Below, piece by piece: positions 38,833 to 53,943 of a DNA stretch of 64,000 bases. The notes beneath the pieces were generated by a model, which was given only the letters and a program-made list of their open reading frames with translations, was not told the origin of the DNA and did no database searches. Source of the stretch: Podarcis raffonei (Eukaryota; Chordata; Lepidosauria; Squamata; Lacertidae); assembly GCF_027172205.1 (NCBI RefSeq), contig NC_070603.1, positions 6,126,501 to 6,190,500 of the forward strand, in the 5' to 3' direction. Position numbers and translations under genes: made by a program. Position 1 is the stretch's first letter. The number at the start of each line of letters is the position of its first letter.

Positions 38833-40280
38833 ACGGGTGTCAAACACAAGGCCCTCGGGCCGAATCCGGCCCGCCAGAGCTCGTCATGTGGCCCGTGTAC
38901 ATTTGAATATCTACTTATATTCTAGTTCTGGACAAGCGGCTTCTCTGAAAGACAGGCAGCCCCGGGTTTTTATTCCCCTCCCTTCCTTTTGCTGCGGAGA
39001 GGAAGTGAGAACCCCGGAGCTGGGAAGAGGGCGCGTGGGTGGGTGAGTTGGAGGGTGAAGATTTGGGTTGGGCAAGAAGGATCAAGGGTCGGGAGCGAAA
39101 GCGCAAGCCAGGGCTCCCTCGCCACCCCCACCCCCTCTTAGGACATCCGACCAGACCCCGCAGCGCAGGCAGCCGTGAATGCGGGTGGGGGAAGGCAGGC
39201 GAGAGAGACCACCGATCCGGGCCAGCTGCGCCCAAAGAGGGCCGGCGATCCAGCTGCAGCCCGCCCGCCCACCCCCCTCCAACGCGAAGATCAGCCACAC
39301 AAGCTCACCAGCTGAGCTCCGGGACGCGGGCCTGACCGAGTCCCCGGCGCAGCCGCCGAAGCTAGCAAATGCACGGGAGCGGCAGGGGGAGAAGAAGCCG
39401 GGCTCCGGTTAGGCTTCACCAAAAATGCTGTAGGTGTGAGGCTGCGCGGCGCGCTTTTTATACGGCACGCTGTATCCCTCCGCCGGAGCAGCGCCTTCTT
39501 TTTCCCTCTCCCTCCCGGGACTGGGGCATGTGGCAGCAGAGTGACTGCAGCAGGCAGCCCTGCCCCCTCCCCTCCCCACACGCGCCCCGGCCCCTCCCCC
39601 GCTCCCTCCCAGCCGCCAGCCCAGCTGGCAGGCGGCGAGGAGGACGGCGGGCAGCAGCAGCAGCAGCCGGCGCATTGGCTTCGGAGTGCCTGCCAGGGGT
39701 TGCAGCAGGTGCTGCTCACGGCTTAGACGGCTTCCGTGTTCCTGCTTTGGTCCGAGAGGCCGAGCTGTTCCGCAGCAGGCAGGAAGAAGGGCAGGCTGTG
39801 TGTCTGCTGCTTCCCTCGGAAGCCCCGAGGTGCAGAAGCCTTGCAATAAAAACAAGAGCGAAAAGGGGCCTGGCGAGGATGCGTTTGGGGCCGAACCTAC
39901 TGTTAGGCAGAGTGAAGAGGAGAGATTTTGAGGTGACTGGTTTGGGGGTGGGGGGAGGGCAAGAAGAGGAAGCAAATTCTTGCCTAGTTCACTTATTGTT
40001 TCTGGAGTTTAGCTCCCAGGGAGAAGGAGAGGAACCTGTGGGAATCCACAATAGCCAGCCGTGTACATTTGAATATCTACTTGCCATTATTCTGCCTATG
40101 TTTCTGCTTTCAGAGCTAGTTATTACTTACATTATTACAAAAAACAGTAATAATTGAATGCAGTTACAATAATTTATGATAATAAAGAGTGGACACATAG
40201 TCCTACAGATACAACCGGCCCTTTGAGGGTGACCAAACTGCTGATGCGGCCCCCGATGAATTTGAGTTTGACACCCCTGG
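38833..40280. mobile_element. hAT-like element with GC-rich interior, inserted in HUS1 pseudogene
   Basis: Inverted ends ACGGGTGTCAAACAC and GAGTTTGACACCCCTGG with an 8-bp duplication AGTAGATC (38,825-38,832 and 40,281-40,288), typical of hAT. The MITE-like arms carry GGCCCTCGGGCCGAATCCGG. The middle 1.1 kb is CpG-rich and flanked by a 24-bp direct repeat; see the separate entry. Confidence 0.85.
38892..40081. repeat. 24-bp direct repeats around a CpG-rich insert inside the hAT-like element
   Basis: CCGTGTACATTTGAATATC followed by TACTT is present at 38,892-38,915 and 40,058-40,081. Between them lies about 1.14 kb of GC-rich sequence without recognised homology. It could be an insertion with a long target duplication or an internal duplication of the element. 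The long ORFs inside on both strands are low-complexity and not supported as genes. Confidence 0.7.
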
Positions 40281-40687
40281 AGTAGATCTTTGGGAGCCTG
40301 CCTAGCCTGGGAGGATTCCCAAGTTCTTTAAAGTGAGTTGTAACACACACCAGATCAGTTTCTGTTTTCAAGTTCATTTCTCCATTAAATTTGATTCTAT
40401 TACTATGGAATTGTAGAGATTGTTCATTCTCTCCACAACACTCCTCCTCTTCCTTATGGTCTTGAGCACTGGCAAATAAATGCTGCCATCAAACTCTGGC
40501 CCAGCCTGCTACTCCCTGAAGTCATTCTGCAGCTTTCTTGGGATAATTCCCACAGGAATGTCATAAGCCACAACAGGGCTAGAGCTGGCCATTCTCTTGC
40601 TACTGTGAGGCAAGGGCAATGCTTATTAGTCAACTTCACTTCCTTGGCATTCTGTTTTCAAAGCTCTGGAGAAGTTTCCAGGTGTTA

Positions 40688-41020
40688 AAGGTAAAAGTAA
40701 GGGGACCCCTGACCATTAGGTCCAGTCGTGGCCAACTCTGGGGTTGTGGCACTCATCTCGCTTTATTGGCCAGGTCATGTGGCCAGCATGACTAAGCTGC
40801 TTCTGGCGAACCAGAGCAGAGCACGGAAAGGCTGTTTACTTTCCCGCCGGAGCAGTACCTATTTATCTACTTGCACTTTGAGGTGCTTTCGAACTGCTAG
40901 GTTGGCAGGAGCAGGGACCGAGCAACAGGAGCTCACCCCGTCATGGGGATTCAAACCGCCGACCTTCTGATCAGCAAGTCCTAGGCTCTGTGGTTTAACC
41001 CACAGCGCTACCCGCGTCCC
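40688..41020 (-). mobile_element. Sauria-like tRNA SINE in HUS1 pseudogene
   Basis: Target duplication TTCCAGGTGTTA at 40,676-40,687 and 41,021-41,032. The plus strand runs from AAGGTAAAAGTAAGGGGACC to CAGCGCTACCCGCGTCCC, a reverse-sense full copy with a small internal deletion. Confidence 0.95.
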
Positions 41021-41480
41021 TTCCAGGTGTTAGCTCTAAATAAATTATTATTTTGTCTGCAGCTGTTCCCTCCATCAGGAACTCATCAAAGACATTTCCC
41101 TGACTGAGCTCACACTGCAGGGTAGCCTCTCTAGTTGCCACTTTGCCACTGAGGATGAAGTCGGGTTTGTCTACCATAAGGCGCAAGGTGCAGGTCTTGG
41201 CTAGCCTGGCAATTGTGTTCACACCGCTGAAATGGTCAAGGCACCTGCCATCTGTGGTATTGGCTCTGAAGCGCATTGGGGGAGGAACGGATAGTGGCTC
41301 GAGGGAGAAGTGCTGCCCCCCCCGCAAAACTCACGTTTGTTGACCCGCCCACTTTTACCTCTGCCCAGTGTAAAAGTTCTAAGCTGAATGTGCATCAAAT
41401 GCTATGCTTATATGCATTGTGTGTGCAACTTAGTTGAGGTTTGCATTTGCAGGATTTCTGTTTTGCAGAGAACTGTAAGC

Positions 41481-41947
41481 TCCGTATAGTTAAAGCTATG
41501 GTTTTCCCAGTAGTGATGTATGGAAGTGAGAGCTGGACCATAAAGAAGGCTGACTGCCAAAGAATGGATGCTTTTGAATTATGCTGCTGGAGGAGACTCT
41601 TGAGAGTCCCATGGACTGCAAGAAGATCAAACCTCTCCATTCTGAAGGAAATCAGCCCTGAGTGCTCACTGGAAGGACAGATCCTGAAGCTGAGACTCCA
41701 ATACTTTGGCCACCTCATGAGAAGAGAAGACTCCCTGGAAAAGACCCTGATGTTGGGAAAGATGGAGGGCACAATGAGAAGGCGACGACAGAGGACAAGA
41801 TGGTTGGACAGTGTTCTCGAAGCTACCAGCATGAGTTTGACCAAACTGTGGGAGGCAGTGGAAGACAATGGCAATGGAGTGCCTGGCATGCTCTGGTCCA
41901 GGGGGTCACGAAGAGTCGGACACGACTAAACAACAACAGCAACAACG
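41481..41947 (+). mobile_element. BovB LINE, 5'-truncated
   Basis: An open frame reads [37 protein letters not shown] and [18 protein letters not shown], ending [10 protein letters not shown], with a frame change near the end. 3' end ACGACTAAACAACAACAGC. Confidence 0.93.
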
Positions 41948-42520
41948 TAGCAAGTGCAAACGGGTGCTTTTGCAGCTAGGGTTGCAACAGAGGGTGGAAT
42001 CTTTGCTTCATTGCTCATATTAATAGATAACTCATCCCTGGGAGTCTGCGCGTCTCTCAGAAGCAACCTGTTTATTGGAATCTCTCTCTGGGCTATATTA
42101 ACAAGTTACAGCTTAAAGAAAATTGGACTGCATTGCTTGTTGTTTAAGAGCAATGTGCTGATTTCTATTTAAAATGTTTTTGTGACTGGTTTAAGGTAAA
42201 ACTTTGGAACTCTTTCTTGGTGTGAAGAGCTTTTTGATTCAGGCTCTGCACAAGGTCCAGATCAGGGAATTCTGCTTACATAATTCTCACAGCCCTGAAA
42301 GGTTGCACAGGACGTAGCATGACCCTCAGCCTTATCAGCACCCTACCAGGACAGTTATCAGTTCACAGATACAACCCAGTACTTTGAACTTTTCTTCAGG
42401 GTTATGAGTTTGAGGTATTCAACTGTGTGGATCTGGCAAGACTTTTAATTTTTGGAATAGCCATGCTAGCCTCCTGGTGATGTGCAAGGAGAACAAAGGA
42501 AGGGGCTCACATGGTAGACA
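41948..42520. other. Intergenic stretch without recognised features
   Basis: I see no gene, ORF of note or named repeat between the BovB copy and the next SINE. Confidence 0.4.
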
Positions 42521-42534
42521 GTGAATGGGTGAGG

Positions 42535-42885
42535 TAAAGGTAAAGGGACCCCTGACCATTAGGTCCAGTCGTGGCCGACTCTGGGATTGCGGTCCTCATC
42601 TCGCTTTATTGGCCGAGGGAGCCGGCGTACAGCTTCCGGGTCATGTGCCAGCATGACTAAGCTGCTTCTGGTGAACCAGAGCAGCGCACGGAAACGCCGT
42701 TTACCTTCCCGCCGGAGCGGTACCTATTTATCTACTTGCACTTTGACGTGCTTTCGAACTGCTAGGTTGGCAGGAGCAGGGACCGAGCGACGGGAGCTCA
42801 CCCTGTCGCGGGGATTCGAACCGCCGACCTTCTGATCATCAAGTCCTAGGCTCTGTGGTTTAACCCACAGCACCACCCGTGTCCC
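42535..42885 (-). mobile_element. Sauria-like tRNA SINE, full length
   Basis: Target duplication TGAATGGGTGAGG at 42,522-42,534 and 42,886-42,898. Confidence 0.95.
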
Positions 42886-43059
42886 TGAATGGGTGAGGAC
42901 CCTACCTCAATTCACAGATAGTGAAAAGGAAAAAAAACAACAACCAGAGATTTTGAGAGGAGAGCAGTGAGGAGACCTAGAAGTAAAGCAGCTAGCTGGA
43001 TAGACACCCAGAGACCAATGTTTGATATCTATTTGAATCCAAGGCTGTAGTTATGGGAG

Positions 43060-43262
43060 AAATAAAACCCTTTTGGGGTGCTAATGCTGTGAACCCCTCC
43101 ATTGCAGGCTCAGCTTATATAGTTGTGTAAATAAACCACATAGCATGAAGACATCACGGTCTCTGCTCTGCGTAATTCCAAAAGGAAACACGAACCCTGG
43201 AAAAGCGCCTGTGACCCCCTGGAATCTCGCACCGCTTGGTGATTGGGGTGGCAGGCAACACT
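43060..43262 (+). mobile_element. LTR-like 3' segment (retroelement fossil)
   Basis: GCTTATATAGTTGTG, AATAAACCACATAGC, CACGGTCTCTGCTCTG and terminal GGGGTGGCAGGCAACA follow the order TATA-like box, poly(A) signal, LTR end. A diverged relative lies at about 62,930-63,048. Left boundary unknown; broken remnant. Confidence 0.45.
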
Positions 43263-44519
43263 GTTCTTATGTTAAATGCTGGTCTACCTGTTTGTGTGTT
43301 TCTAAGGGCCAAACAAAACATGATGCTAAATGCTACACCTGAAGTGCCATGATTGATCTTTTTAAAAAACGTTAATAGGTCCTGTGTGATTAATACCTCC
43401 TCCCTGTTGACACAGTCTGAACAAAATCAGTTAAAATGCTGCCTGATGGCAATTAACATTGAAAGCCAACCACCATGGCATATATATACACACACACATA
43501 TATATACCATGCCCTAAATGAATGTAAATCTTTGCACGAATAAAGGAGAGTTTCATCTTGAAAAATTAACGGGAAAACCTGAAAGAAGAAAGCAGGCCAA
43601 ATCTGTTCTTGAAAGGCTTGCAGATAGCATTCACAGGGACATTTTGATCCGCTCCCTGCCATGCGCTGTGACTGGTGCCTTGGAGAAGATGGCAAGCAGC
43701 CAGCCAGCTGCAGGAATAAGTACTTCCCTGGCTAATGATTTCAGACAACTGAAGCAGGGAAGTCATTGAACTAAGCCCCAGAATGGTTACCAATTCATAG
43801 ATACACAAAGTACTTTGGACTTTTCTTGTTTTGTCAAAAAAACCCAACAACTTGGTGGCTGTTTTCCAGCCTATCCAGAACCTCCGTACAAATTCTGAGG
43901 TGGGATTTAGGGGAAAGGTTCACTAACAGAATGGATTAACAGATCTACTCTTCTGTTTGTAGAGGGTTCCTGTTTCAGACAGATTGGACAGTCAAGGTGT
44001 TGGTTGAATTTTGAGGTAAGCAAAGCGCATTAACTTTTCGCTTGGCGATGGGAGTGCTTCCAGACAGTGACTTAATATTGTACATGGGTAACTAAGATAA
44101 TCATAAATGAGTCATTGCTAACAGGTGTTTTTAATACAGAATTAATGCCTGGAGAGGGTCAAGCTGGATTAAATTGGGAGGGAGATACAGGCTGGCATTT
44201 TGATGCCACTAACACCGTGTGAATGCTGCAAAAAGCTTGCGTGCATGAGACACACCAATCCACAACAAATGCATCTGGAAGCATCCAGGGTGTGTTTAAA
44301 AGAAGAGTGGCTTGAATCTTAGCTATCCTTTTTGGAAGGAAGTTGGGTGGGTTACAGCTTAATAGAATTGTCAGTAGCATTGTAAGAAGACAAGCACTGT
44401 TCTTCCTTAGAATAATGAACCTATATGTCTATTAAGTTTTACAAGAATGACATCAATGGCTGCTTAGGCGGGGAAAGCCCATGGCTCCCTAGAGGCAGAG
44501 AAATGAGGTCTCTAAAATG
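43263..44519. other. Intergenic stretch
   Basis: Contains a short (TA)n(CA)n microsatellite at about 43,484-43,507. The 80-90 codon ORFs here show no recognisable family. Confidence 0.4.
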
Positions 44520-45150
44520 GAATACAAGTTACAATCTGGAACTAAGGTGCCGGATGCAAAGGAGGACCAGCCTCGGGTCTGCAGCTGCTGTTGCTGAATG
44601 CCAGGTCGACACTGAGTAAGACCTCTTTCAGCCATGATCTGATGATGGATAAGGCCAATCTGGTCTGTATCACTGAGAGTTGGGTGGGTGAGCAGGGTGG
44701 AGTTGGTCTTACCCATTTGTTCCCACCTAGATACTCTGGGCAGCATCTAGGCAGACTTGAGGGTCAGGGAGGAGGAGTTGCTATAGTCCGTAGGGTTTTT
44801 GTCTTTCTCTTCAGGCTCTCTGTCCAGTTGGGTGGGATCTTGAGTGTATGTTCCTAGCACTGGGCAATTGGGACAGATTAGGAATTCTGTTGGCTTACTG
44901 TGCATCTTGCTGCCCAGCAGTTTTCCTGCCTGAGCTGGTCTTAGAAGGGGTGTTGAGGACTCCCAGACTGCTGTTTCTGGGGAACGTCAACATCCATGCC
45001 AAGGCAACTGACTCTGGGGTGGCTCAGGACTTAATGGCTTCCTTGATGACCATGGCGCCGTCCCAACATGTCACTGGCCCAATGCATGTGGCAGGTTACA
45101 CTCTGGACATTGCTTTCTCAGCTGAGCAGGAAGAGGGTGATCTGAAAATG
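44520..45150 (+). mobile_element. CR1-like LINE endonuclease fragment
   Basis: Two successive frames carry LNARSTLSKTSFSHD, LVCITESWVGE, PPRYSGQHLGRLEGQGGGVA, then LLFLGNVNIHAKATDSG and HVAGYTLDIAF. These are apurinic-endonuclease motifs of CR1/L3-type LINEs. A frameshift separates them, with no RT region after it. Old copy. Confidence 0.8.
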
Positions 45151-45745
45151 TGAAATATTGACATCAGTCCATTGTCAGGATCAGATCCCTTGACTGATTC
45201 AAGAACCTTTTCCACATCCTTTATCCTTACTACCTGAAACTCATCCAGCATAACAGGGAGGTGATTAATGCCCCCTTGAGAGAATGAATGGCTGTTAAAA
45301 GAATGGATTATGCTTAACTTTAAGTGAAAATGGCTGGCTGGGGTGCTGTGTGAGAATGTGGGGTGGCTATAAACACTTATAGGTTCCAGCCTGACCCACC
45401 CCTGGTATGCAGCCCTTTTACATGTTGCAAATGCGGACTTCAAGGGGTGGGTGGCTCCCCCATCTCTCTTCTATTGCATGTCCTTTCCAGAAAGAGTCTC
45501 CCTGGAGCTTTTTTTCCTTTTAGGATCCCTCAATATTAAGCATAGTGTCTCCGTTAATTTCAACAGAGCAGTGCCAGTTTAGTTCAGTCATTGTCACAGG
45601 CAAGGACACAGTCTCAGAAATCAGTGTCATGAACTCCAGGGCAGGCATGGCTTTGTTAATCATTACCCTTATGTTGTTATGTTAACCCTTTGAGTGTTGC
45701 AAACTGCTTTCCTAAGAGAACTTTGCTGCCTGATAACTCCAGAAT

Positions 45746-46093
45746 AGGGATGCAGGTGGTGCTGTGGGTTAAACCACAGAGCCTAGGACTTGCCAATCAG
45801 AAGGTCAGCGGTTCAAATCCCTGCAACGGGGTGAGCTCCCGTCGCTCGGTCCCTGCTCCTGCCAACCTAGCAGTTCAAAAGCACGTCAAAGTGCAAGTAG
45901 ATAAATAGGTACCGCCCCGGCGGGAAGGTAAATGGCGTTTCCGTGCGCTGCTCTGGTTCTCCAGAAGCAGCTTAGTCCCGGAAGCTGTATGCCGGCTCCC
46001 TTGGCCAATAAAGCGAGATGAGCGCTGCAACCCCAGAGTCGGTCACAACTGGACCTAATGGTCAGGGGTCCCTTTACCCCTTTACCTTTACCT
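45746..46093 (+). mobile_element. Sauria-like tRNA SINE
   Basis: Target duplication AACTCCAGAAT at 45,735-45,745 and 46,094-46,104. Tail has three CCTTTACC units. A deletion near 45,976 removes part of the CTGGCCACATGACC segment. Confidence 0.95.
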
Positions 46094-46229
46094 AACTCCA
46101 GAATGGGAATAATGAAGCCTGGCGCCTTCATTAGGTGCCTTCAGGCACCAGGCAAAAAACATTCCTTTTTAACCAGGTCTTTGGTTGAATTGATTTACAT
46201 CCTATGCCCTTTCAAAATGTGTTTTTTTT

Positions 46230-46375
46230 GGGGGGGGGTAGTTATTGGGTGGTGTTTGTTTTTGTTTTGATTGTGTATTTTGTGGTTTAATATTTTGCTT
46301 TTATTCTGCAAACCACCCTGAGACCTCTGGGTATAGAGTGTATATAAATTCAATAAAATAAAATAAAAATAAACC
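46230..46375 (+). mobile_element. CR1/L3-like LINE 3' end
   Basis: Tail CTGCAAACCACCCTGAGACC ... GTATATAAATTCAATAAAAT. It lies just upstream of the first coding exon of the SDR gene. Confidence 0.6.
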
Positions 46376-46456
46376 TGGAATGCATAAAAACAACAAGAAT
46401 TAAAAAACAACCCTGCCATGTTTTGCTTCCTCTTTTAAAAGAAATACACAGTGAGC

Positions 46457-50631
<4,175 letters not shown>

Positions 50632-51391
50632 AGACAGTGACGTGAAAATAGTGGCTAGGGAAAGAAAAAGGGGGATTGGGTAGCCAGATGCAAGAGAAGA
50701 GAGACAAGGCTCCTATGCTTTCAATCGTTGTGTACAAAAGGGAATTTCAGCATGTGTGGTTTGTGTTGGTAAGCTGTGCATGTTGCACGTTCCTCTTCTA
50801 TGTAACTATTCAAGGTTCAGGAGCCTTCTCTGCTTCTGCTGCTGGCCACAGGGCGCACAGGTTGCTACATCTCACACCTTCCTGAGATTCTCACCTTTCT
50901 GAATTTTCTGATGGAGTTCTCCAAACCAATAACGTGTCTATAAGGGTCAGGAACAGAAACCAGTCAAAAGAGTAGGATCATTACTTGTTCACATCATTGT
51001 TGTTATCAAGTCACCGAATAATAGAACTGTAGACTTGGAAGGGATCCAAGGGTCATCTATTCCATCCCCCTGCAATGCAGAATCTCAACTAAAGCGTCCA
51101 TGACAGATGGCCATCCAACCTCCGCTTAAAACCCTCCAATGAAAGCGAGTCCACATCCCCCAAGGAAGCTTTCTTAGACTGAATAAAGAAGAGGCATCCC
51201 CAAGTCTGCAAATGCCATGTAATCAATAACTTTTTGGGATCTGATGATTCCTTTACACTGACATGAATGTACATTATGTAAGCTAAGTAACTTGTACTAA
51301 AGAGCAGACAGCGAGGCAATTCGTGTGTCTGGTGGAAACCAAACTGCAGTAGAATGGAAGCAGCTTTCTTCCTCCCACTTAAAGAAATAAA
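50632..51391 (+). other. HSD17B6: Probable 3'UTR and downstream flank of the SDR gene
   Basis: Candidate AATAAA signals are at 51,182-51,187 and 51,386-51,391. The first follows a CR1 fragment, so the true end is uncertain. Confidence 0.4.
51015..51175 (-). mobile_element. CR1 LINE 3' fragment (reverse sense)
   Basis: ATAGAACTGTAGACTTGGAAGG ... CATCCCCCTGCAATGCAG ... CCATGACAGATGGCCATCC ... AACCTCCGCTTAAAACCC (read in short parts) is the reverse of a reptile CR1 3' end. Confidence 0.75.
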
Positions 51392-51924
51392 AGACAGAGA
51401 GAAACCAAAACTGACAGGTCTGTTCACTCCTAGCTTTTAGTGCACCACTTTGTTTTCCTTCTGAAAAGCTTTTTGCCTTACTAACTGGATATTGGGTAGA
51501 AATTCAACAGGCACAACTCTGCCCCAGTCTGGAGGTGCATGGAGAAAAGGGCTGCCCCCAGTAATGTTCCGTCTGTTGCGTAAAAAACACATGGCTTCTC
51601 AAGCTGCAATTCATGCAAGAGGCGGTGTGGGAACCTCAGGTGTAACCCTCAACTTCTCGTTTGTTTGTTTGTTTTATTCTGTGGCAGCCAGTCCGGACCT
51701 CACTGTAGAGATTGTGGTGAGGGGGGGATTGGAAGTTTCTGCTTCTTCCATTCATCCCATTCCTCACACATAAAATTTGATCTAACTGTAATTAGTTATT
51801 TGTTTTTAAAAAGCTTTCAAAATTTTCTAAAATACATTCAGGATATATTCATAATAGATCATATACTGTACTACATTTGCAAACAAATTCCTTCTCCAAT
51901 AATTAATAAAAGCTCATTGCTGCA

Positions 51925-51959
51925 CAGTGGTACCTCGGCTTAAGAACTTAATTCGTTCT
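51925..51959 (+). mobile_element. Tigger-like MITE, left piece (host of the L1/Gypsy stack)
   Basis: CAGTGGTACCTCGGCTTAAG then AACTTAATTCGTTCT; the rest of this MITE resumes at 59,381. Confidence 0.9.
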
Positions 51960-52586
51960 TTCAAACTTCCGGGTTAGCGCCATTGCCTAATGGCGGATTC
52001 CTTCCGAGCTCCGGAAGGAATCGGCTTAGTAGGGGTCGGGTCCTGCCGCGGCGACGACGCGGGGACCCTCAGAAACCACAGGCGCTGAAGCCTGTGGACC
52101 TGGTGACTCGGCGGGCACCATTTGCGCCCCCGACCCGCGAAGGAGCCTTTTTAAAGGCTCCGGAACGGGGGACGGAGAGCGGTGCGGTGCTGTGAGTCGA
52201 CTGCTTCCCCTACTGAGTGAAGCCGCATGCCATGGACGGAGAGCACTGACTTCTTTCTCTGAACATTTGGACTAAAAGTAACAACCCGTGAGTAATACGG
52301 AAATTGGACTTAAAAAGGGAAATTTTTTGGGGGAATTAGGCACGACCGGGTAAGGTGCAAAGAGGAAGTCCGCCTACCCGCCTTGTAAACATCTTAAAGC
52401 AAGGATTTTATAACTAAGGTTGAGAGAACACCTTTTTCATTTGTGGATAAAAGCAATTAACTCCACGTTTTGGCAATATAAGTGATTGTGCTGGAGGATA
52501 AGAGCTAATATTAAGAGCGGAATTGTCACCCCTCCCCCAGGACCCGGGAGCGATCGGTGAGAGAGCCGGCTGAAGAGACATAGAAG

Positions 52587-52618
52587 ACTTTGACAGCTAT
52601 CAAACTAGCTGTCAAAGT
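52587..52618 (+). other. Perfect hairpin in the L1 5'UTR
   Basis: Arms ACTTTGACAGCT and AGCTGTCAAAGT (12 bp each) around an 8-nt loop, about 170 nt before ORF1. Confidence 0.8.
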
Positions 52619-52786
52619 TGGGAAAAAAGGGAACTTTGTTTCTGTTGTCTTTGCTGGTTATATTTGTTACAATTTGGTAACAAATTGTTAAAAATAAAGA
52701 AGAAAGGCTAACTTGACTTTTGGGTTGGAACTGGAAGATACTAAGAAACCAGAATCCCCCTAGAGGGGGTTCAGGACATTACAAAA

Positions 52787-53455
52787 ATGGCTGTAAGTGG
52801 AAAAATACTGGCTGAACTGGAGAGGACTTTTTTTCTCTTGGGAAAGTTACAAGAACAAAGTGATGTTTTGGCTACAAATGTTACAATATTGAATGGAACA
52901 GTAAATAAAGCTACTGAGCCTGGGAGGGACTTGACTCAAGTCTTTGCAGCTGAACAAAAACGTTTTGCAGTTGATCTAAAAATCTCTGCAGCTGAACAAG
53001 AAAAGAAATCTGAGAAATTTGAGAATGTGATGAAAGAGAAACATGACGATTTGAAGGAAAAGGAAGGAGGAGCTATAATGCCACAGATGATTAAGGAGAG
53101 CCAGAGGCCGGTTAAGATGGATACAAAGGAAAATAAGATCAGGATGATGAAAATCTGGTTTGAATTGAAGAATGGAGAATGGAGAGATCTCCTTATGTGG
53201 AGATCTGAAGACCTATGGAATACAAACCTGGCTAAAGTGGAAACTGGAGCTTTTGGGACATTTGGACTTAAGAGAAGCAAGAAACAAGATTTTGGCTCCA
53301 CTTTTAAATATGGAGGCCTGGCTGGAAGAAATATGGACGTTATTGGGACAGAGCTTCTTCGAGATTTGGTGTTCAATATAAAGGACTATCAAAAAAACCG
53401 GCAGAGAGGAATTGAGAGAGAATTAAGAGCCTCGGACGTGAGGTCGCCAGGCTGA
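52787..53455 (+). CDS. L1 ORF1-like protein, 222 aa
   Basis: Starts MAVSGKILAELERTFFLLGK. The N-terminal half is rich in Glu, Lys and Gln with heptad-like spacing, as in the coiled coil of L1 ORF1p. The middle is basic (KESQRPVKMDTKENKIRMMK). It ends RGIERELRASDVRSPG. It lacks an evident RRM, so it is shorter than a standard ORF1p. The frame is fully open. ORF1p of this type is an RNA-binding trimeric chaperone. Identity rests on composition and position in the element, not on a named motif. Confidence 0.7.
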   Translation: MAVSGKILAELERTFFLLGKLQEQSDVLATNVTILNGTVNKATEPGRDLTQVFAAEQKRFAVDLKISAAEQEKKSEKFENVMKEKHDDLKEKEGGAIMPQMIKESQRPVKMDTKENKIRMMKIWFELKNGEWRDLLMWRSEDLWNTNLAKVETGAFGTFGLKRSKKQDFGSTFKYGGLAGRNMDVIGTELLRDLVFNIKDYQKNRQRGIERELRASDVRSPG

Positions 53456-53535
53456 CAGCACATAGACTGATGGACATTTGTTGGGGTTCGAAACCGGGAA
53501 AGGGGGGGTGGGGCTTTGGGAATCCAAAGGGTGTA

Positions 53536-53943
53536 TGTGATGGGATGGTGAGCTGCTTGTGCGTAAAATCCTAGTCCCTCAGAGTTTGGCTAAGTCCACA
53601 AACCTCTGTCTGTGACGGAGCTCCTTAAGCATGGCTCCATCAGTCGCTCGTTGAATCGGACAGTGGGCGTTTACGGAACTTCTTCCAGCATAAAAGCTCC
53701 TTAACGGAAACGCGTCTTCTGGACTCTCGGCGTGACAGTTTCCGGCGAGGAGTGGGTGTCCCTACAGGAGGTTCTGAAACCTCCCCACTGTTCTCGCTTG
53801 AAGTGTCTCTGAGCCCTCCCTCCGACTCACTTTCCCTTGGAACTCCACTTCTCCCCCTGCTGGTCCCCTCCTCAGCTGAATGGTCTCTCTCACCCTCCGT
53901 GAGCCCCTTCACCTCCTGCGTCTCAGATGGCAGTTCCCTGACA
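53536..53943 (-). repeat. 3' LTR of the Gypsy element (408 bp)
   Basis: Plus strand starts TGTGATGGGATGG and ends CCCTGACA. The end of the pol frame lies inside it. Confidence 0.93.

Larger units (their letters stand above)
38805..41276 (-). pseudogene. HUS1P: HUS1 processed pseudogene, interrupted by hAT-like and SINE insertions
   Basis: From a start-like ATG at 41,276 the minus strand reads MRFRANTTDGRCLDHFSGV, ARLAKTCTLRLMVDKPDFIL, and CELSQGNVFDEFLMEG ... IYLELT. After a SINE it continues NFSRALKT, VKLTNKHCPCLTVAREW, SYDIPVGIIPRKL-like text and KTETDLVCVTTHFKELGNPP. HUS1 is the clamp subunit of the 9-1-1 DNA damage checkpoint complex. The segments run through several normal exons without introns, so it arose by retrotransposition. 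A one-base deletion near 40,395 and other shifts break the frame. The C-terminal third is absent. An hAT-like element (38,833-40,280) and a SINE (40,688-41,020) landed later. The part left of the hAT is only a few codons and uncertain. Confidence 0.88.

Noticed and set aside
39369-40157. 262-codon ORF and opposing 188-codon ORF in the CpG-rich insert
   Set aside because: Both frames read low-complexity Pro/Arg/Ala/Ser text and overlap one another; no homology recognised.
43518-43850. 83- and 94-codon opposing ORFs
   Set aside because: No family resemblance and mutually antisense; nothing supports either as coding.
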